A stretch of 64,000 nt of DNA, taken from Schistosoma haematobium (taxonomy: Eukaryota; Platyhelminthes; Trematoda; Strigeidida; Schistosomatidae). The notes below the pieces were generated by a model. It did no database searches. It saw nothing but the letters and a program-made list of their open reading frames with translations, and was not told the origin of the DNA. Positions 1 to 15,300 of the stretch are shown piece after piece. The stretch is from positions 30,073,536 through 30,137,535 of the forward strand of contig NC_067198.1 in NCBI RefSeq assembly GCF_000699445.3, given 5' to 3'. A program made the translations under genes and the position numbers. How positions within the stretch are numbered: position 1 is the first letter of the stretch; every line of letters begins with the position of its first letter.

Positions 1-364
1 AGGATCTATTTTAAATAATGATGAAATAACAATGAAAAGAAATGATTTAGAATTAGTCACATCACATCAAATTGATTCTACTAATCTGACTCCAGTTAGT
101 AATTCTACTAATAATAACAATAATAATAATAGTAATAACATTTCAAATACTACTTGCAAAATGAATACATTATCTTATATACCGCCAGGATTAATATCTG
201 TTATGAATGAATCTAAGTGTTTGACAGTATGTGCTATTGGACATTTTTCAGTCGGTCATACATGGGGACCTTATCTTATTCACATTGGTTCAGAACTTCG
301 ACAAAAGCTTATAGCTTTCTCAACAGAAGTTGATCCTGATTTTTTAGTTACATTAACTGTAAAG
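1..364 (+). CDS. ZFPM: ZFPM exon (partial at left edge), start of PR-like region
   Basis: The frame is open from base 2, so the ATG at 32 need not be the start. It ends at a phase-0 donor, AAG|GTAAAT. It encodes an Asn-rich stretch and then IPPGLISVMNESKC and GHFSVGHTWGPYL, which resemble the PR/SET-like N-terminus of FOG proteins. Reading on past the donor meets a stop at 445. Confidence 0.75.
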
Positions 365-3300
365 GTAAATCGAATACTTATCTATATTTATCTTTTTTCA
401 AATTCATTTGTGAAACTTACCACTAAGGGTAAATATACTGATTAGTAACTGAATGAACATTTAATGATTTCCTGTCAGTCTATTTATCTGACTTAGACGT
501 CTTGAGAATAAACAGTCCATGTCACTGTATGATCATGTGTAAACAGAGTTATTAATGAATTTACTATACAATTGATCATATAGTTATATTTTCATCAGTA
601 AAAACAACCTGGATAATTTATACTGACAACATGTAAAGGTGCAGTTTAGTTGGTTATTTTATTTAGATTTGGTATGAATAACCGATGATATGTAAAAATT
701 GTAAGTTACGTAATTTCCAAAATATACTGATCAATACTGGTAACAACTATGGTGTAGAACAAAAACAGTATTTTCATAAAATATACTTTCCTAATGAGCT
801 GTATTCATTAATGCTTTTGTAAATTTTTAAGACTAAAATAGTATGCCGCAAATGCTGACAAAAATACGTTACAGATTAATAACTTACATGGTGATTAAAA
901 GATGACGTGAAATTTTATTTGTAGTCCGTGTTATCTTCTCTGAGCAACTATGTAGCATCATTTTGTGATAATGTACCGAAATTTTTACCACTTCGGAAAT
1001 TATTTACACGTATCCTAGTATTGTACATCATCTGGTTTGATTCGTAATGACCAAGTAACGTCTTATAAGTTATTCGATCAATGTGCTAACTTTACAGAGA
1101 AAAAAAGTATGATCATTGATTATTTTATTCCTTTCTCTTCGATTTTCAGACTATGAATTCTTAATGAGTTGATACCGATAATGTGTGAGTAGCGTTTAAT
1201 ATTGGACTGGGCAAGCAAATTTAAGGTTTCATTGAGTCATCAATAATAATAATGGTAAGGGGTGGGTTCAAACCTTCATTACACAAATAAACTATAATTT
1301 CGCTTAATAAACCGAACAAAATTTGATGCATCTACTTTCATATACTGTAAAATATCACGATTGTGCCTAAAAAGATTTATATTCGCTAATATAATCTATT
1401 GAAATGCAGATAATTTTACACCTTTCTATTCAAAGAAAGCATAATATATATGTGTTTACTACATTTTAAACTGTAGTTTAAATGTTTCTGTCAGGTCACG
1501 TATTTTTAATTATACGAATATGACTTAATTCTCAATGTTTTGATTTTAATTTTCAGAGCAAAGATTCTAGTCATGAAAATGCGAATAGTTTAATTGTTGG
1601 AGAAGAGCATACATGGATAAGAGTTATACACGAGACCGGTCTTCATTCTGATAAGAATGAACATAATTTGGATATTTTAGTTGATCGTAAGTATGAGAAG
1701 TAAAACTCTGTACAGTATATTTAAACCAATTAGTCCTTTTTCAGTTGTAGGTTGAAAATAGTCGTCACACCAATTTATTACTAACCAAATAATCTGAACA
1801 TATAATTCAACATAGGGCTTCAACATTGGTTACTACTGCTTAAACATCAATATTAATCTCCTCAATACATGATTCATTTAGTTCTCATTCATCCCACCTT
1901 ATTATGTCTTACTAATAATTTTTTACACAATATAGTCCTTCCACTAAACATCTGACCGAATTGTAATTGCACTATTATCTCACTCACCCTATCTGACCCA
2001 TATTTATTCTGATCATGGATCTTAAATTTTCACATGACATATAAGCTGATTCATGTTGACATTCTATATGAGTCATATCAACATTAACAATTTTATTCTA
2101 TTTTGTTTGACAATCCTAAATTCATATGCTTTAAACGATGCACTTTGCCCTTAACCTGACCATTTTTCGAATCATTAATTTGGATATATAATTGTAGAAC
2201 TTGAAAAGAATTTATCGAAAAGAATATTCTTCGTTCAAATACTAGTCTTTTAAAGTGATTGCATCACTTGCCAGTGAGTTTATCAAATCACATTAATGTG
2301 TGGTAATGTACAGAGAAGGATTAATCGAATAATGAAGTTGGGGGTTCATAATAAATAGCGTTGTTATGTACCGAAATAAACCCAGAGAGCAATCAATAAT
2401 TACCCTCGATACTGAGACATGTCAATTAAACAGATCATAGTATTGATCTACAGAAAAGCTTAATAATCGATTTTAGTCACTTTCATTTTCTAATAGATAT
2501 GTACAGGTATATATGGCCAAACTAATATTAACACTTAACCTAAAAACGATCCTCAGATGGAATGTAAAAAGGATAAAATTTTTACTGCCTAACTCTTACC
2601 CTTATTGTAAATGATCTTTATCATCTGGATTAGCATCCTTTTTAATTAATCTCAAGTTCGTTTTCTGAAAGCAGTATGATTCATAATTCCTCTAAAATTA
2701 GTATTATTTTATTAGCATTTCATTCACAGTATATTATTCGATCATGAATTCTGAATTTTCGACAGCATGTTTATACTTTTCATCATTATCACTAGATTTT
2801 ACTAATGCAAATCATGTTGTATTGTTTGATCAGTTATTGTTTATATCTTTATCAAACTTCCTCTGTCATGTTTACTCCCTTGTTTGATAACATTTGTACA
2901 TATGAATCATTTAATCACAGCTTATCATCTGTTTTTAAACAAAAAAAAACATCAGTGAATTTTGAAGAAAAACAAGGCATAAAATTCAATGAATGTATAC
3001 TTGTCATGATCTGATTCGTCTGTACGCGCTATGTCATTATTTCAAAAAGAATTGATAATCCCGGCGACGACATTGATGATAATGACGATAAGATTATGCA
3101 TAATTTTAATACTGACAGCTCGTGAATAAGAATGATTATGACAATGATAAATTAATCTGATAATGAATTGCACTTCATACTCAGTTCTTACGTCGTTTAC
3201 ATTTTATTGGACAATTTCTTTTTTAATGTTCTTATTTTTTCTTGTTCGTTTTTCACTGACAGCTATTTTGAAAACAATCACATTACAAACTAGATCAGAT

Positions 3301-6300
3301 ATTAATCCACAAGACTTCCTGATAGGTGTGGTACGTATTGTATCAGGTAAGCTTATCTAGGTAGTTAATGACTGCATATTTTATCATACCCTTCAATAAT
3401 ACTATTATTATCATTATTGTTATTGAGAAAACAATATCTTACTTACAAATCAATGCTATACTAGATTGATTAAATTACAAATATATACACATGCAAATCA
3501 TACTGGTGATAATATATTTTTTCGACTGTTATGTTGTAGAATAGTAGTCTTATTAACTTGAAACTATGAACAGTATAAGCTGATGAATGGCAGATATAGA
3601 TATATAGTGATGAGTTTTCAGTAATGCGATAATAAAGACTTATACAGTTTAAGTGAGATTACTATCTCCTAACTGAGAAGTATAATATCTCTAGAAAACG
3701 AACGACAGATTTAATAGATAAATCATTGATTGTGTCATTTTTAAGTTTTTTTCTCTCCCTCTCGTAAAGATAAGACTTATCTAACTTTCCAAATAAAAAA
3801 ATATAAAAACCCTATAAATTGATTTTTTTTTCAATGTAGATAAGCCCTGAAGGAGATGGTTAGTAGGTAATGGTATTGACTTTTTAATTCAGTGTGAGAT
3901 AACTTACTACATATATAATTATATAATCATTTAGTGACTAGTTATCGAGTGTTATTCGTGTTGTCCAAGTGGCCTATTATTACATAATGACTATGTATAT
4001 ATCGTCATATGTTGTGTTTATTCACACCAGTTCGGTATTGCGTAACAAGATCACTGTAACCATTCTAAACATAGTTCCATGTTTATAAACACTAAGCTCA
4101 TTAATAACCAAATGTGAAAATAAAATAAGGATTCTGTGGACATTTTTAGGACACTAGTATAACAATAATGTACAAACTATTAATAGATCAATGGATTGGA
4201 GATTTCCTATATCTAAAAAAATTTGTAATACAAGTGCAGTAAATTGTTTTACAGTGTATGTTAAAGTACTTGATTCCGAGTTACCTATTAGAAGATCTGA
4301 AAAGTGCTCATGTAATTTAGTTTAAACAGCTGTATATTATCAATTTGTCTCACGTGAAAAAGCGTAACCTGAAACTATAATTGATAAGTAAATTAAATAT
4401 TCTACTTCACCCAGTACTTACAAATTAAATTACTTGAAATGCTACAGGGAATATATTTATCCTCAAGGTTGTCGATTTAATTTCAACAACATTTTGTAGC
4501 AAACTATTATGTAAGAGGAAATTCTAAATGTCGTTTAGAAAACTCATTTTCCTGTAACTATGAATACCAATTATCCTTCTGTGCTATTAATCATCAGACA
4601 GATAACTGTTCGTTGGTTCTGTCAGTTACAACCAAATAGAGTCTACCAGATGATTACTCTGGTCAATACTTCTCTTCATGTCAGCTTGGTAAGTATGTTT
4701 TAGTTCTATGAAAAAGTAAGCAGGTAGGTATAATGTTAATCTGATTGAAAGTGTCCGAAAACCATCCGTCCACATTTAAACACCGCATCGATTTGATGTA
4801 CAGAGTCCCGATTTTTCACATTTTAATTACCAACTGGTTGTTTAAAAGAATCTAGATTTTAATATTTACTCTGGACCGGGGTTTCCTGTCGACTACCTCC
4901 AACCACCATCTAATCTCACATTAGTGCACACAGTGTCGAGTCACCTGGACTAGTGGCCACATTGCATCATGGTCGATAGCATTCGATCTACACTAATAAG
5001 GACTTGACACACATTACATTGGTCACCACCCAGTGATCAATCAATTATGACTTTCTGTCAATATTCTATACCACTAAATGGATTTGACCTTACTGAAGTC
5101 AAAACATTTGCAAATTCGTGAAACTTTTTTTTCATTTTTCTCAATTAGATAGTCAGAAAGCAGAACAAATAACAATGTCAAGTGGTCATAATTCAACGTT
5201 GTATAACAACACAAAGTCGTCAACATCAACTTCTGTCTTAACATCGTCTTCAAACAATTTACCTTCTACTGGACCTAGGCGCGATAAGAAGTGTACACAC
5301 TGTGGAATATCATTTTCCAATCTGGATACTTTGAACGCACATATGGCACATTACTGCTCTCGAAGACCAGGATTAGTTTCATCGACTTCAGCTGGTGTTC
5401 AGCCATCAGTGTCTGTATCTGTCACACACTCTGACACTTCGACAAATAAAAGTACAAATAATAAGTTCAACAGTAAGTAATTGTTTTACAAAATTATAAT
5501 TTAGAAAAGTCTATGTCATCTCTCACACAACCTTAGTATTACAAAGATAATATATGAGAAGTTACTGATTAGTTAGGTGAAATCATACTACACTGACTAT
5601 TATCTTTCAACTTTTTAAATAATGATGTCATTTATATTTCCAGTTCAATTTCTAGATAAGTATTACATTTTCTCTGATCGTGTAAAGCTACTGGTTAGCA
5701 CTTGAAAAAACCCATCAAATAAAGCCTTACTATTTGGTCACATGGTTAGTAATTGACGTTACGGTATTCATTTATATTCTAAGGACGTAAGCTACACTTT
5801 CATATTATAACCTCTAATCGTATATACAGTTGATAAAAAAGGGGACAAATAAGGCCGTTAGAGTACAATAGGAACATGATGTATGTAAACTTTATGGTCA
5901 ACCAAGTTTATAAAGATAAACCTTGAAAAATAAATGTTATTTATCTTTGACTATTTGATCACGCGGGTGGGTTCGTGGATGCACACCGCTGAGGAGTGCC
6001 ACAATAGGACGAAACTGCTGTCCAGTGCTTCTAGGTTTTCAATGGTGGTCTAACATCAATCGGTTCATGATCTCAATCAAAAACTTAACAATCTCCACAA
6101 CCGCTAAACTGATAATTTATTAAATATAAAATATCATAAGATATTTAAGTTATGTAATCGCATTTATGATATAAAAACTAACACTTGTAAATAAATCTCT
6201 AATGAAAAGGATTTTAATAATCCTGCTTTGTAGTAACAGTTTTTTGACAGTGCCTGATACTGAATGTTCAACTAATCAAAAATTATAGTACATAGTTATA

Positions 6301-9300
6301 ACTTCACATAAGCTTATTTGGATATCAAAGTGAAATGTAAGTTATTATTCATTCCCCAAGGATTGTACTGTTTGTAAATAATTGAAAATTGTTACATTAG
6401 CTTCAACACTAAGAATTTAAATTCTCCATTTATCCACTTTCCCCATACACTAGTTGCTTGAATCTATTTGTATAAGGCATAGACACATGATGCATTAAGG
6501 TTACTTAGTCCATATGTATACAAATGTATACATAATATGTTAACAGACAGAAAGCTTATCAACTTCATCTAGATAGATCTATTTAACGTCTTGCTTTGTA
6601 TAACAAAGGATATTTCATTTAAAAATAATATAGCATCAGTAATGATAAACATATTCATAATAATAATGAGAGGCGTTTGCTATGACTTATGTGTATGTAA
6701 ATAACAATACTTTAATACTAACATGTACAAACTACACTGACTTAGTACAATGTTCAGATCTCATTATTTTTTTATTGCTGACACCACCCTGTTTCATTTT
6801 CCTCTGTCTTTCTATCTCAGTTTCTCTCTCCTGCCAACCCAAAAATAATTTCTGTTGTGTTAATTCTCAATCCCGTGTAGACTCGCCTTCATTCTCTCTA
6901 TTCGGTTGCTTATCTTTATGTTTATCTTCTTATGGCCTCATTTTTTTTCACTTATCAGTTCCACTTATCTCTTGTTCTTCTGTCTTATCTTATCTTTTAT
7001 TCACGTTTCTCAGATTGTTTGTTTAGATAAATCACTATCAGATAGCGATTTTTTACCATGAAGATGAATGTGCGTGTGTGGAAGTGTTTTATATGTATCT
7101 ATATGTATGTATGCACAACAGAACATGCACATAGTTAAATACATATACAATCAGAGGCCGATGGCAGGAGATAAAACGAAAGCTAACAAGACCAGGCTAG
7201 TGAGAGACCTAATTGACGAGTGATCATAAGAGATAGATAGATAAATAGATAGATGGATTAGTTATCATGCTAGTTTACTACACAAAATAAAGTTTTGTAA
7301 AAATTTAAGGGGCTCAATAAATGAGTGAAAAAGATAAACTATTAGGCTTTTGGCGTAGTTTTAGATTAAAACGAACAACCATAACTGTTTACATCAGTAA
7401 ATACAGGCAAATAGAATAGCATTTTCAGACACTAATTTGGTCTGTTATTCTTTAGTTGATGATTTCTAATGATAAAACTTTGTTTAAAAAACCTCTTAAT
7501 CATGTTAGAAGTGATTTTAATTTCAGTAAAAAAGAGAAAGTTTCTCTTATGAAAACTGAACACATTGATTCATTAAACTATCATACCATAAATTTTAAGA
7601 AAAAGTTTTAGCTTGTAAAAGTATAATCTAAGACGATGCATATCAATTGTCTGTACATACTTCTTGGTGTTCATGTTCAATCGAAACTTGATAATTCTAC
7701 CGATCACCCCGATACTGAAGGCTTACTAAATAAAACACCTTGTGATAACAGTTGAATAATAATTATCCTACTTCTCCTTAACTAAGAAGGACTGACTTTC
7801 TTAACACCATACTGAGACTTACACTGTAAACTAAGTACGTATGCAGTTTAAGTCGATGAACAATAGCACTAAACTAAAAAAACAGGTAGTATCGGTTAGT
7901 TTGTAACACCTCAGTTGTAATACCCACTCATAAATCTACATGGAACTTAACACAATAAGTTGAAACCTCATGACTGATACGTTATTTTCCGACTCTTTAA
8001 TCGCTAGAAAATGGTACTAATATTCACCATAAGTTAAGTTGCGGGATCATCGTCTAGTACCATTAGCTTTATACATCCCATTTCAGATACAACATTATTT
8101 ATATTTCCTTATTGGTATCTCAAGAGTTTACGTTTGTATAAAAGAACCTGAGTATAAAATGCTGTTATTTATAACGAGTATAGATTATGACAGTTTTGCT
8201 GTTTTCCACAATATTTTCGCAGATATTTTTTTTTGATTTTCAAAGACAGTTTCTCCGCTTTCAGATTTGAGAATAGTTTGTAGAATAAGAATTTAGTTTT
8301 TCTGATCTCCCTCCGTTAAAGTTAGTTGAATAGATTTATTCTAAGTTCTGACAAGTCATGTTCAGTTAATCCTCTGATCTCTATGAATGTTATCATTGAT
8401 CAGTTTATTTTAAAATGAATGAGATGAACTGACTTGGAAAGTCCCAGTCCTTCATCCAAAAACTTTTTTTATAAAAATTAGAATATATAACTTTAGGAAT
8501 AGCTCAAAAACGGTACTAAATCGATACCCTTCATTTAAGACCTGTGTTTGTGGTTATGAGATAATTGTAGTAATAAATACCACAATCAGTGTCGTTTATC
8601 TGGAAATTGATGCTTTAGTAAATAGTCTGTTTAGTTATCAGAAGAAAAAAGTCAGGTTAAAGCATACATATAGTTTCAATGGTTAAAATCATGAGTCAGT
8701 TGAAGCTAGACCACCATGGGAAACCTGGGAGCACTGGACGGCCGTTTCGTCCTATTGTGGGACTCCCCAGCAGTGCGCATCCACGACCTCGCCCCCCGCG
8801 AGATTCGAACCCAGGACCTACTGGTTTCGCGCCCGAGCACTTAACCACTAGACCACTGAGCCGACATCCAACGGTGTTAATGTCTAACTTCAACTAATCC
8901 ACGAAATTGAGCGACACATTCACCATTGTCTTCAGGGAGTTACTACCTCACAACAGACCTGGTTGAACTCCACTGGTCACTACTTCTCACTAGAACTCCA
9001 GGATATACCTCGTGAAGCCAGTCACTGCTGAGGAGTCCCACAATAGGACGAAACGGCCGTCCAGTGCTTCCAGGTTTTCCATGGTGGTCTAGCTTCAACT
9101 GACTCATGATCTTAACCATTGAAATTACTACAATCTCCACAAAAACCCATCTGATACATATAGTTATTAAGAATCTAGATAAAATGCTCTTAGCACACAG
9201 CTACTTGGGTTATGTGACCAGCTACCATGGTTACTAGTAACATTGAATTGAGAGTGGGTAAACTGTTAGTTGTGCAACTTTAGTAATTAAGACGCTATAT

Positions 9301-12300
9301 GTGTTCGACGTTATGTCATAACTTTAGTGACCGTATGCTTGTAACTTATTTTTAGATCAACGACAAAATTCATCTCAATCTTTTGGAACTAATGCACTAG
9401 GTTCCAATTTCTCTGTTAACTCAAGTACCTCAGTGTCCGCTGTCAAATATAGCACGATGGCAGAAAATAACTCCGAATCGAATCCAGTAAATATGCGTGA
9501 TGAAAATTTACTTGATCCAATTCAAATGGGTAATTTAATTAATCCTACATTTTTAAATTTATTTGGAGTCGGTGATACTACATATCTTTCTCAAATGCTT
9601 CAAAATCCATTGGCTTACTTTATGCTTCCGATGATATCACGTCTTATTCCACCAATAAGTCTCGATACTCAAGGAAATGAATCGAATTTGAATATTCCCT
9701 TATGCAATCAATCTGTTAACCATATCTTATCTCCGACAGCTATGAAACAACCGCCATCAACGTCCGACAAAATGAAAAGCAATCACTCATCTGAGTTTAC
9801 AACAAAAATGGATTCATCTGACACTCACATAAGCCCTACTCAACTTAATACTTCAGGCATTCAAAATAATAATGCTCATAATTTAGAGCACCAGGCACCA
9901 AGAGTTCTTTTTTGTCCAAACTGTCAACAGTTATATGCATCCCAGTATCTTTCTACATTTCCTCCTAATTCAAACAAATTAGAACCTTTTATGATAAATC
10001 CCAGTGAAACGTCTTTGAATCAAAATATTGAAAGCGTAGGCAATATGTTAAGTAGCAACGATATGGTGTGGACTTTATCACAACTTTCGGCTGTGGCTCA
10101 TCGATTTGGACTAATACTTGCTGCACCGTTAGTAACGGCAAATGGTTTGCAGTACATTCCTGTTAATTTAAACTCTAAACTTCCAGAAAGACATAATTCA
10201 GAAAAATATCAAAACAATCAGAGTGTTAATGGTTTTAAAAATACTAATAATACTACTACTAATAATAGCAATTTCCAAACACTGAATAATAAAAGACAGT
10301 GCACTACACCAATTTCATCATGTGAATTTATTAATGATTCATTGAATTCTTCAAATAATAGTAACAATTCCTCAGTGACATTATCACCTTCAAGTTATTT
10401 AACTAATCCTACAAATTTCTTTGGTAATAAACAACCTGAAGCATCATTGCCTCGATTAAATACTTCAAATATATTGGATTTATCAGCGAATCCGTCTAAT
10501 CCTCAACTATTAAATTCCTTTAAATTGTACAATACAATAAATGAATTCAGAGATAGCCAGCAACAACAAAATTACTGTCAATCGCAATTATTTTCACAGA
10601 AGAAAAAAGAACATTTTGATATTATGAAAGATTCTAGCTCTTGTTCTAATGGAACTCTTAATCAGCCTAATAATTCATTACTAAAAGTCCCATGTCATAC
10701 AGAAGATACTCGTAATGATTTTGGATCTTTATTAGATAACCAAACACCCATTGAGAATAATAATAATAATAATAATAATATGGACAAAAATTTACTTCAC
10801 ACATTTTCTCAAATGTTATCACAAGCAAATGGATTATCAACTAATTCACAAACAATACCATTTCCATTTAACGTCAACCAACTTTTATTTATGCTGTATG
10901 CTTCGTTAGCAACTAATTCAATGAATATTCAGTCATCGTTTAATCTAAGTGCATTGATGACCGAACCCGTGTCAAGTAATGTCACTAATGTTATTCCACC
11001 TGACACAATATCACATTCAGTTAATCCACCGACTTCAAATAATGCCCCGAATTCTGTTGTTAAAACAATTACAGATAACTGCGATAACGGTACTAACAAT
11101 CCTACTTTTACTAATAGTAATCATAGTAACATGTATAAAAAATTTTCTTCTTTACCGTCTATACCATTTTCTCCAATGTGTATCCATCCTTTAATTTCTT
11201 CATCATCTGACCAATTAATAAATACATCAAGTAACAATACATTACAAAACACATTCCCCATCCCGGCAACATCGATCACCACTGTTCCTACCGGTGTAAT
11301 CAACAACATACCAATAAATTCGAGTCAAAATTTCACCTGCACGTCTTCATCTGTGAGTAAATTAGAACCAAATTCAACTGGTGTTAACAATACCAGTGTT
11401 AATGATAGTAGTAATAATAACAATTCATCAGTTTTAAATTTACTTCCAGCTCTTAAATTGTTAGGATCAATATTTCCTCAATTTTCAACGATAGAACAGA
11501 ACCATCAACAGCAACGTCAACAACACGAACCTCAAATACAACAGATAAATCTTGATTCATGCTCTAGTTCAAAACAGAGTAAGTTATCAACACGAGGAAT
11601 AAATTCAGAACAACTTATTAGTCCAGCTACATCACCACAACCAACGGTTTTAAGACCTTATTTATGCAAATTTTGCCGAACTCGTTTTCAGGCATTTAGT
11701 ACTTTCCAGGTAACTATTGTAATTTGTTAATATATTATTAATTTATAAATATTGACATAATTAATCATTAGATATCTTAGAACAACTAGTTCTCACTTTA
11801 GTGATTTTATCAATCTCTAGCTTTTTTGTGGTCTACGTGTATGGAAAAACAACTAGTCTATGAATTCTTTATCTTAAGATCTATTAATATTCATACTTCT
11901 TGTAAAGCCATTTGTTATTCATTTTACCATGTAACTGCGAGATAGTTATCTCGGGTCTGTTTGTAATGAGGAGGAAAACGTCAATCATTTGGTTATGGCC
12001 AATAAAAAGAATAAACTGTCTACCTGCAAACATTATATGCTTTATCTGGCACAAGACCTTGATTCTATCATATACCTGTTATCAGGCACAACGGTACCTA
12101 TCTACTAGTCTGTAATTGTCATATCTATATAGTGCTTATATTTGTCACTCAAGCCTCTTTAAAGATAATCTAACTAGTAAAAGTAATGTAAATAAACTTA
12201 AAAGTAAATTTTTTATGACAAATTTATCTACGAATATTTTCCCCAAGCTTTTGTAACGTGAAATAAAAATGTATCGACATGAGTATGGTTTCACAAACTA

Positions 12301-15300
12301 TTTTGTTAGTAGCATTTAGCTATAGACTTCTCTCCAGCAAAACAACTAAAATTCACTAACGGGCAACGTAGAATTTGGGATGCATATGTATGTGTCAAAC
12401 AAAGTTGCCACAATTCATGGCAGAACATCGAGAAGCGGATTTATTAGAATGGAAGGAAGAAGAAAGAAAACTTCATCTGTCACAGTAGAAAAGCTAAGTA
12501 TAAGAAACATAGCTTGAGATAAGCGAATAAGATCAAAGAATGATAAGTCTGGAATAACACGACTTTAAATAAAGATAAGGAAGGGATGCAATCTCCGATC
12601 GATCTTGAACCATTTTACTTAACGTCTCCGATCATAAACTAAGATCGATCCATGTATTACAACCTGCAGGACAACAGCAACTGACGTTATTAAGTTTATT
12701 TTATTTATTTATTTGACCACATAAATATTGGTACAAGAGAGCGCCAACATATATGCGCCACACAAAACAATGAGAGTTTAAAGAGAAGCAAAAAGAAAAA
12801 AGGTAAGGAGCGTAAAAGAGAACAAGGACGAAGAGATTGGTGTAAGGTAGTGTAGTAATAATAATAATGGTAATAATGGGGGAACGGAAAGGTACAATCA
12901 GAAGAAGGAGGATACAACCACTTTTTATGAAGTAAAAGAAGGTTACAGCACGATCGCCACTGGCTTCTATTCTGAGCCATATCTGATAACGTCTCTAGCC
13001 ACTGTGTAGCACCATCTCTCGGACCCCAACCAGGAAGTCGTGAAGGACCAACAGAAGCCAGTCCTTTGCAGCTTTCTTTCATGCCACGACACCATGTCAT
13101 GCACTGACCACCTCTCCGCTTCTTCCAACCAGTCCCAGAGTCGGCAAATAATGCACGACGTGGAATTCTCTGGGACGACATTCGGAGAACATGTCCAAGC
13201 CACCGAAGTCGGTGTTTCAAGATGGTGACACTGATTGCCTTATCATCTCTGTGCCCAAACACACGGTGCCGAACCTCTACATTACTGACATGGTGTTGCC
13301 ACTGGATGTCAGCAATCCTTCGGAGACAACGATGATCGAACACAGAGTCGTCTAACGTCCTCAACTCGGAGAGGCCAGGTTTCACAAGCGTAGAGCAAAA
13401 CTGCTCTCACCGACGCGTTGTAGATCTCACCCTTTACAGCCAGACTAACATCAAGAAGGCACCAAAGGAGGCCCAGATTGGCATAAGCCGCTCTGGCTTT
13501 CACTATACGTGCATTGATCTCATCACTCACACCCCACCAGCACTTATGCAGCTACCCAGATACACGGACTTCTCGACTACTTCTATCTGCTCACCATCCA
13601 GGGTGAGTACATGATTGGAATCCTGCCAGTCTTGTAGAAGTACTTTGCACTTCGAGGGTGCAAAGCACATACCTTACCTACGGACACTGATTGCCAACTG
13701 ATTAAGAGGGAGGACGCCAGGTGGCACATCGGCGATGACTGTGCCGAAAGTTAGTGCTAGCCAGAAACAGGTTGTGGTCTGTGCACAGTTGCAGTAGACG
13801 GTCCCCGTTATCTGTCGTGCGACCAACAAGTCCCCATCGGCCACTTAAACGACTCTCTTCTGTGCCTAGACGCCCGACCTGAGCATTCAAGTCTCTGGCT
13901 AGTACTACAATATCTGTCGAACGCACTTTCTGGAGAAGAACAGATTATTGGTGATAGAATTCATCCTTGATTGCATCCGGGCTGCAATCTGTCGGAGCAT
14001 AGGCGGAGATGACGAAAATACATCGTTTCTCACGCCGATTTTTTCTCACTTTGATGGAACTTTCTAATCTAACAGCACATAACCGACTATTAATGGGGAT
14101 CAAATGGACTAGTGCTGCCTCAGCTCTAGCGCTTAGTGCGACACTAACGCCAGCAAGACCAGACAAAGATGCCACAGGGTCCCCGGATAAACGCATGTAA
14201 AACAAGCTTTTCGAAGCGACAGATGGAGAGAGAATATGTAGTACTTCACCAGAGTCTTGAAAACGGGTCTCAGATAGGCAGCTAGCCCTATCTGTTATCC
14301 GACCTGCATAAGTGTGCGAATGTTGAAGGCAGCTAGTTTGAATGGTGCACGTTGTTTCAGAAAAACTGCTTCAGTACTCATATTCGGTGGTACACACACA
14401 ACTTTCAGTCGGACAATGACTCGAGAACGTTTAGACACAGTCGAATTTCCACCATAGACGAGCTGCTGTATAAGTCGAAAAAATAAGTATAAACAGAGTG
14501 GAAATAAAAGAGGGTGAATAATGATGAAGTAAATAATAATAATAATAATAATAATATGATAATAGTAATAGTAATAATGATAATAATGTGAATCATTTGA
14601 TTGTTAGTTGTAGCAAGAAAAGTAGTTTCCATAATTATAGACAGTTCATCATTTGTGTGTGGGCTGTGATACTGCCCGGGTGCCCAGACCAAGGCAGGTG
14701 GTTGGTTATCTTAGGGGGGCCACACCCCGAGTCTTTGACCTAAAGGTCTAACCCACAAGGCAGTGGAGCATCGTGAGGAGATGCAGCCCCATGGTAGCCG
14801 GTGACCGAAAATTGGTTCATACGCCATTTGTTCCCTCAGGATACTGGAGCCCATGTGCACCATTGTTTTGGTTTGGGACCCGGTTAAAGCGCCGGACATT
14901 CGCTTTTCGTTTTCTCATTTTCGTAAACAACAGTAATGCCACGAGAAGGCAGTGAGTAGGACTTCCCTGGCAGAGGCTGTGTGGGCGTGGCCATGTGAGA
15001 GTATTTCGAGAGGGAGGACGAACCCACCCCGCTCTCGGCTATATCAGGGCATTTGGGGTTAGTTTAATAGCCAGTTCGTCAACATTCCGTATTTCAGCTG
15101 TTGCTAACTTTTTCAAGCCTGCTGCTATTCCAGCCAACATATGGTATTATGCTGAACTGTGGTTGGTTAGTGCCTAGGACCTGATCAGTTAAGTTAATAT
15201 TTCTATCTAAAACTCTATGCTTAACCCCAATATTTCAAATTTGTTGGTTCATCAAAGCATAAACAATGCTTTGAAAATATTTATAACTAACTTTAGCCCA

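Larger units (their letters stand above)
8664..9165. mobile_element. Composite hammerhead SINE with two opposed arms (element 8676-9153) and 12 bp TSD
   Basis: ATACATATAGTT occurs at 8664-8675 and again at 9154-9165, so the 478 bp between was inserted as one unit. The left arm reads on the minus strand as tRNA-like head, then hammerhead-like region, then tail with the CCATGGTGGTCTAGCTTCAA block. A middle segment (about 8870-9020) follows. The right arm carries the hammerhead and tail on the plus strand. The outer ~90 bp of each end are therefore inverted copies. It lies in the ZFPM intron. Confidence 0.8.

Noticed and set aside
6682..7026. 114-codon plus frame rich in Leu, Ser and Phe
   Set aside because: It lies in a ZFPM intron, is driven by pyrimidine-rich sequence, and has no homology-like pattern.
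8797..8864. A true tRNA gene
   Set aside because: A and B boxes are present, but the acceptor stem is not convincing, and the same sequence recurs fused to hammerheads in several copies, so it is a SINE head.
10471..10485. CtBP-binding motif in ZFPM
   Set aside because: ILDLS lacks the leading proline of the PxDLS consensus. It is too weak to call.
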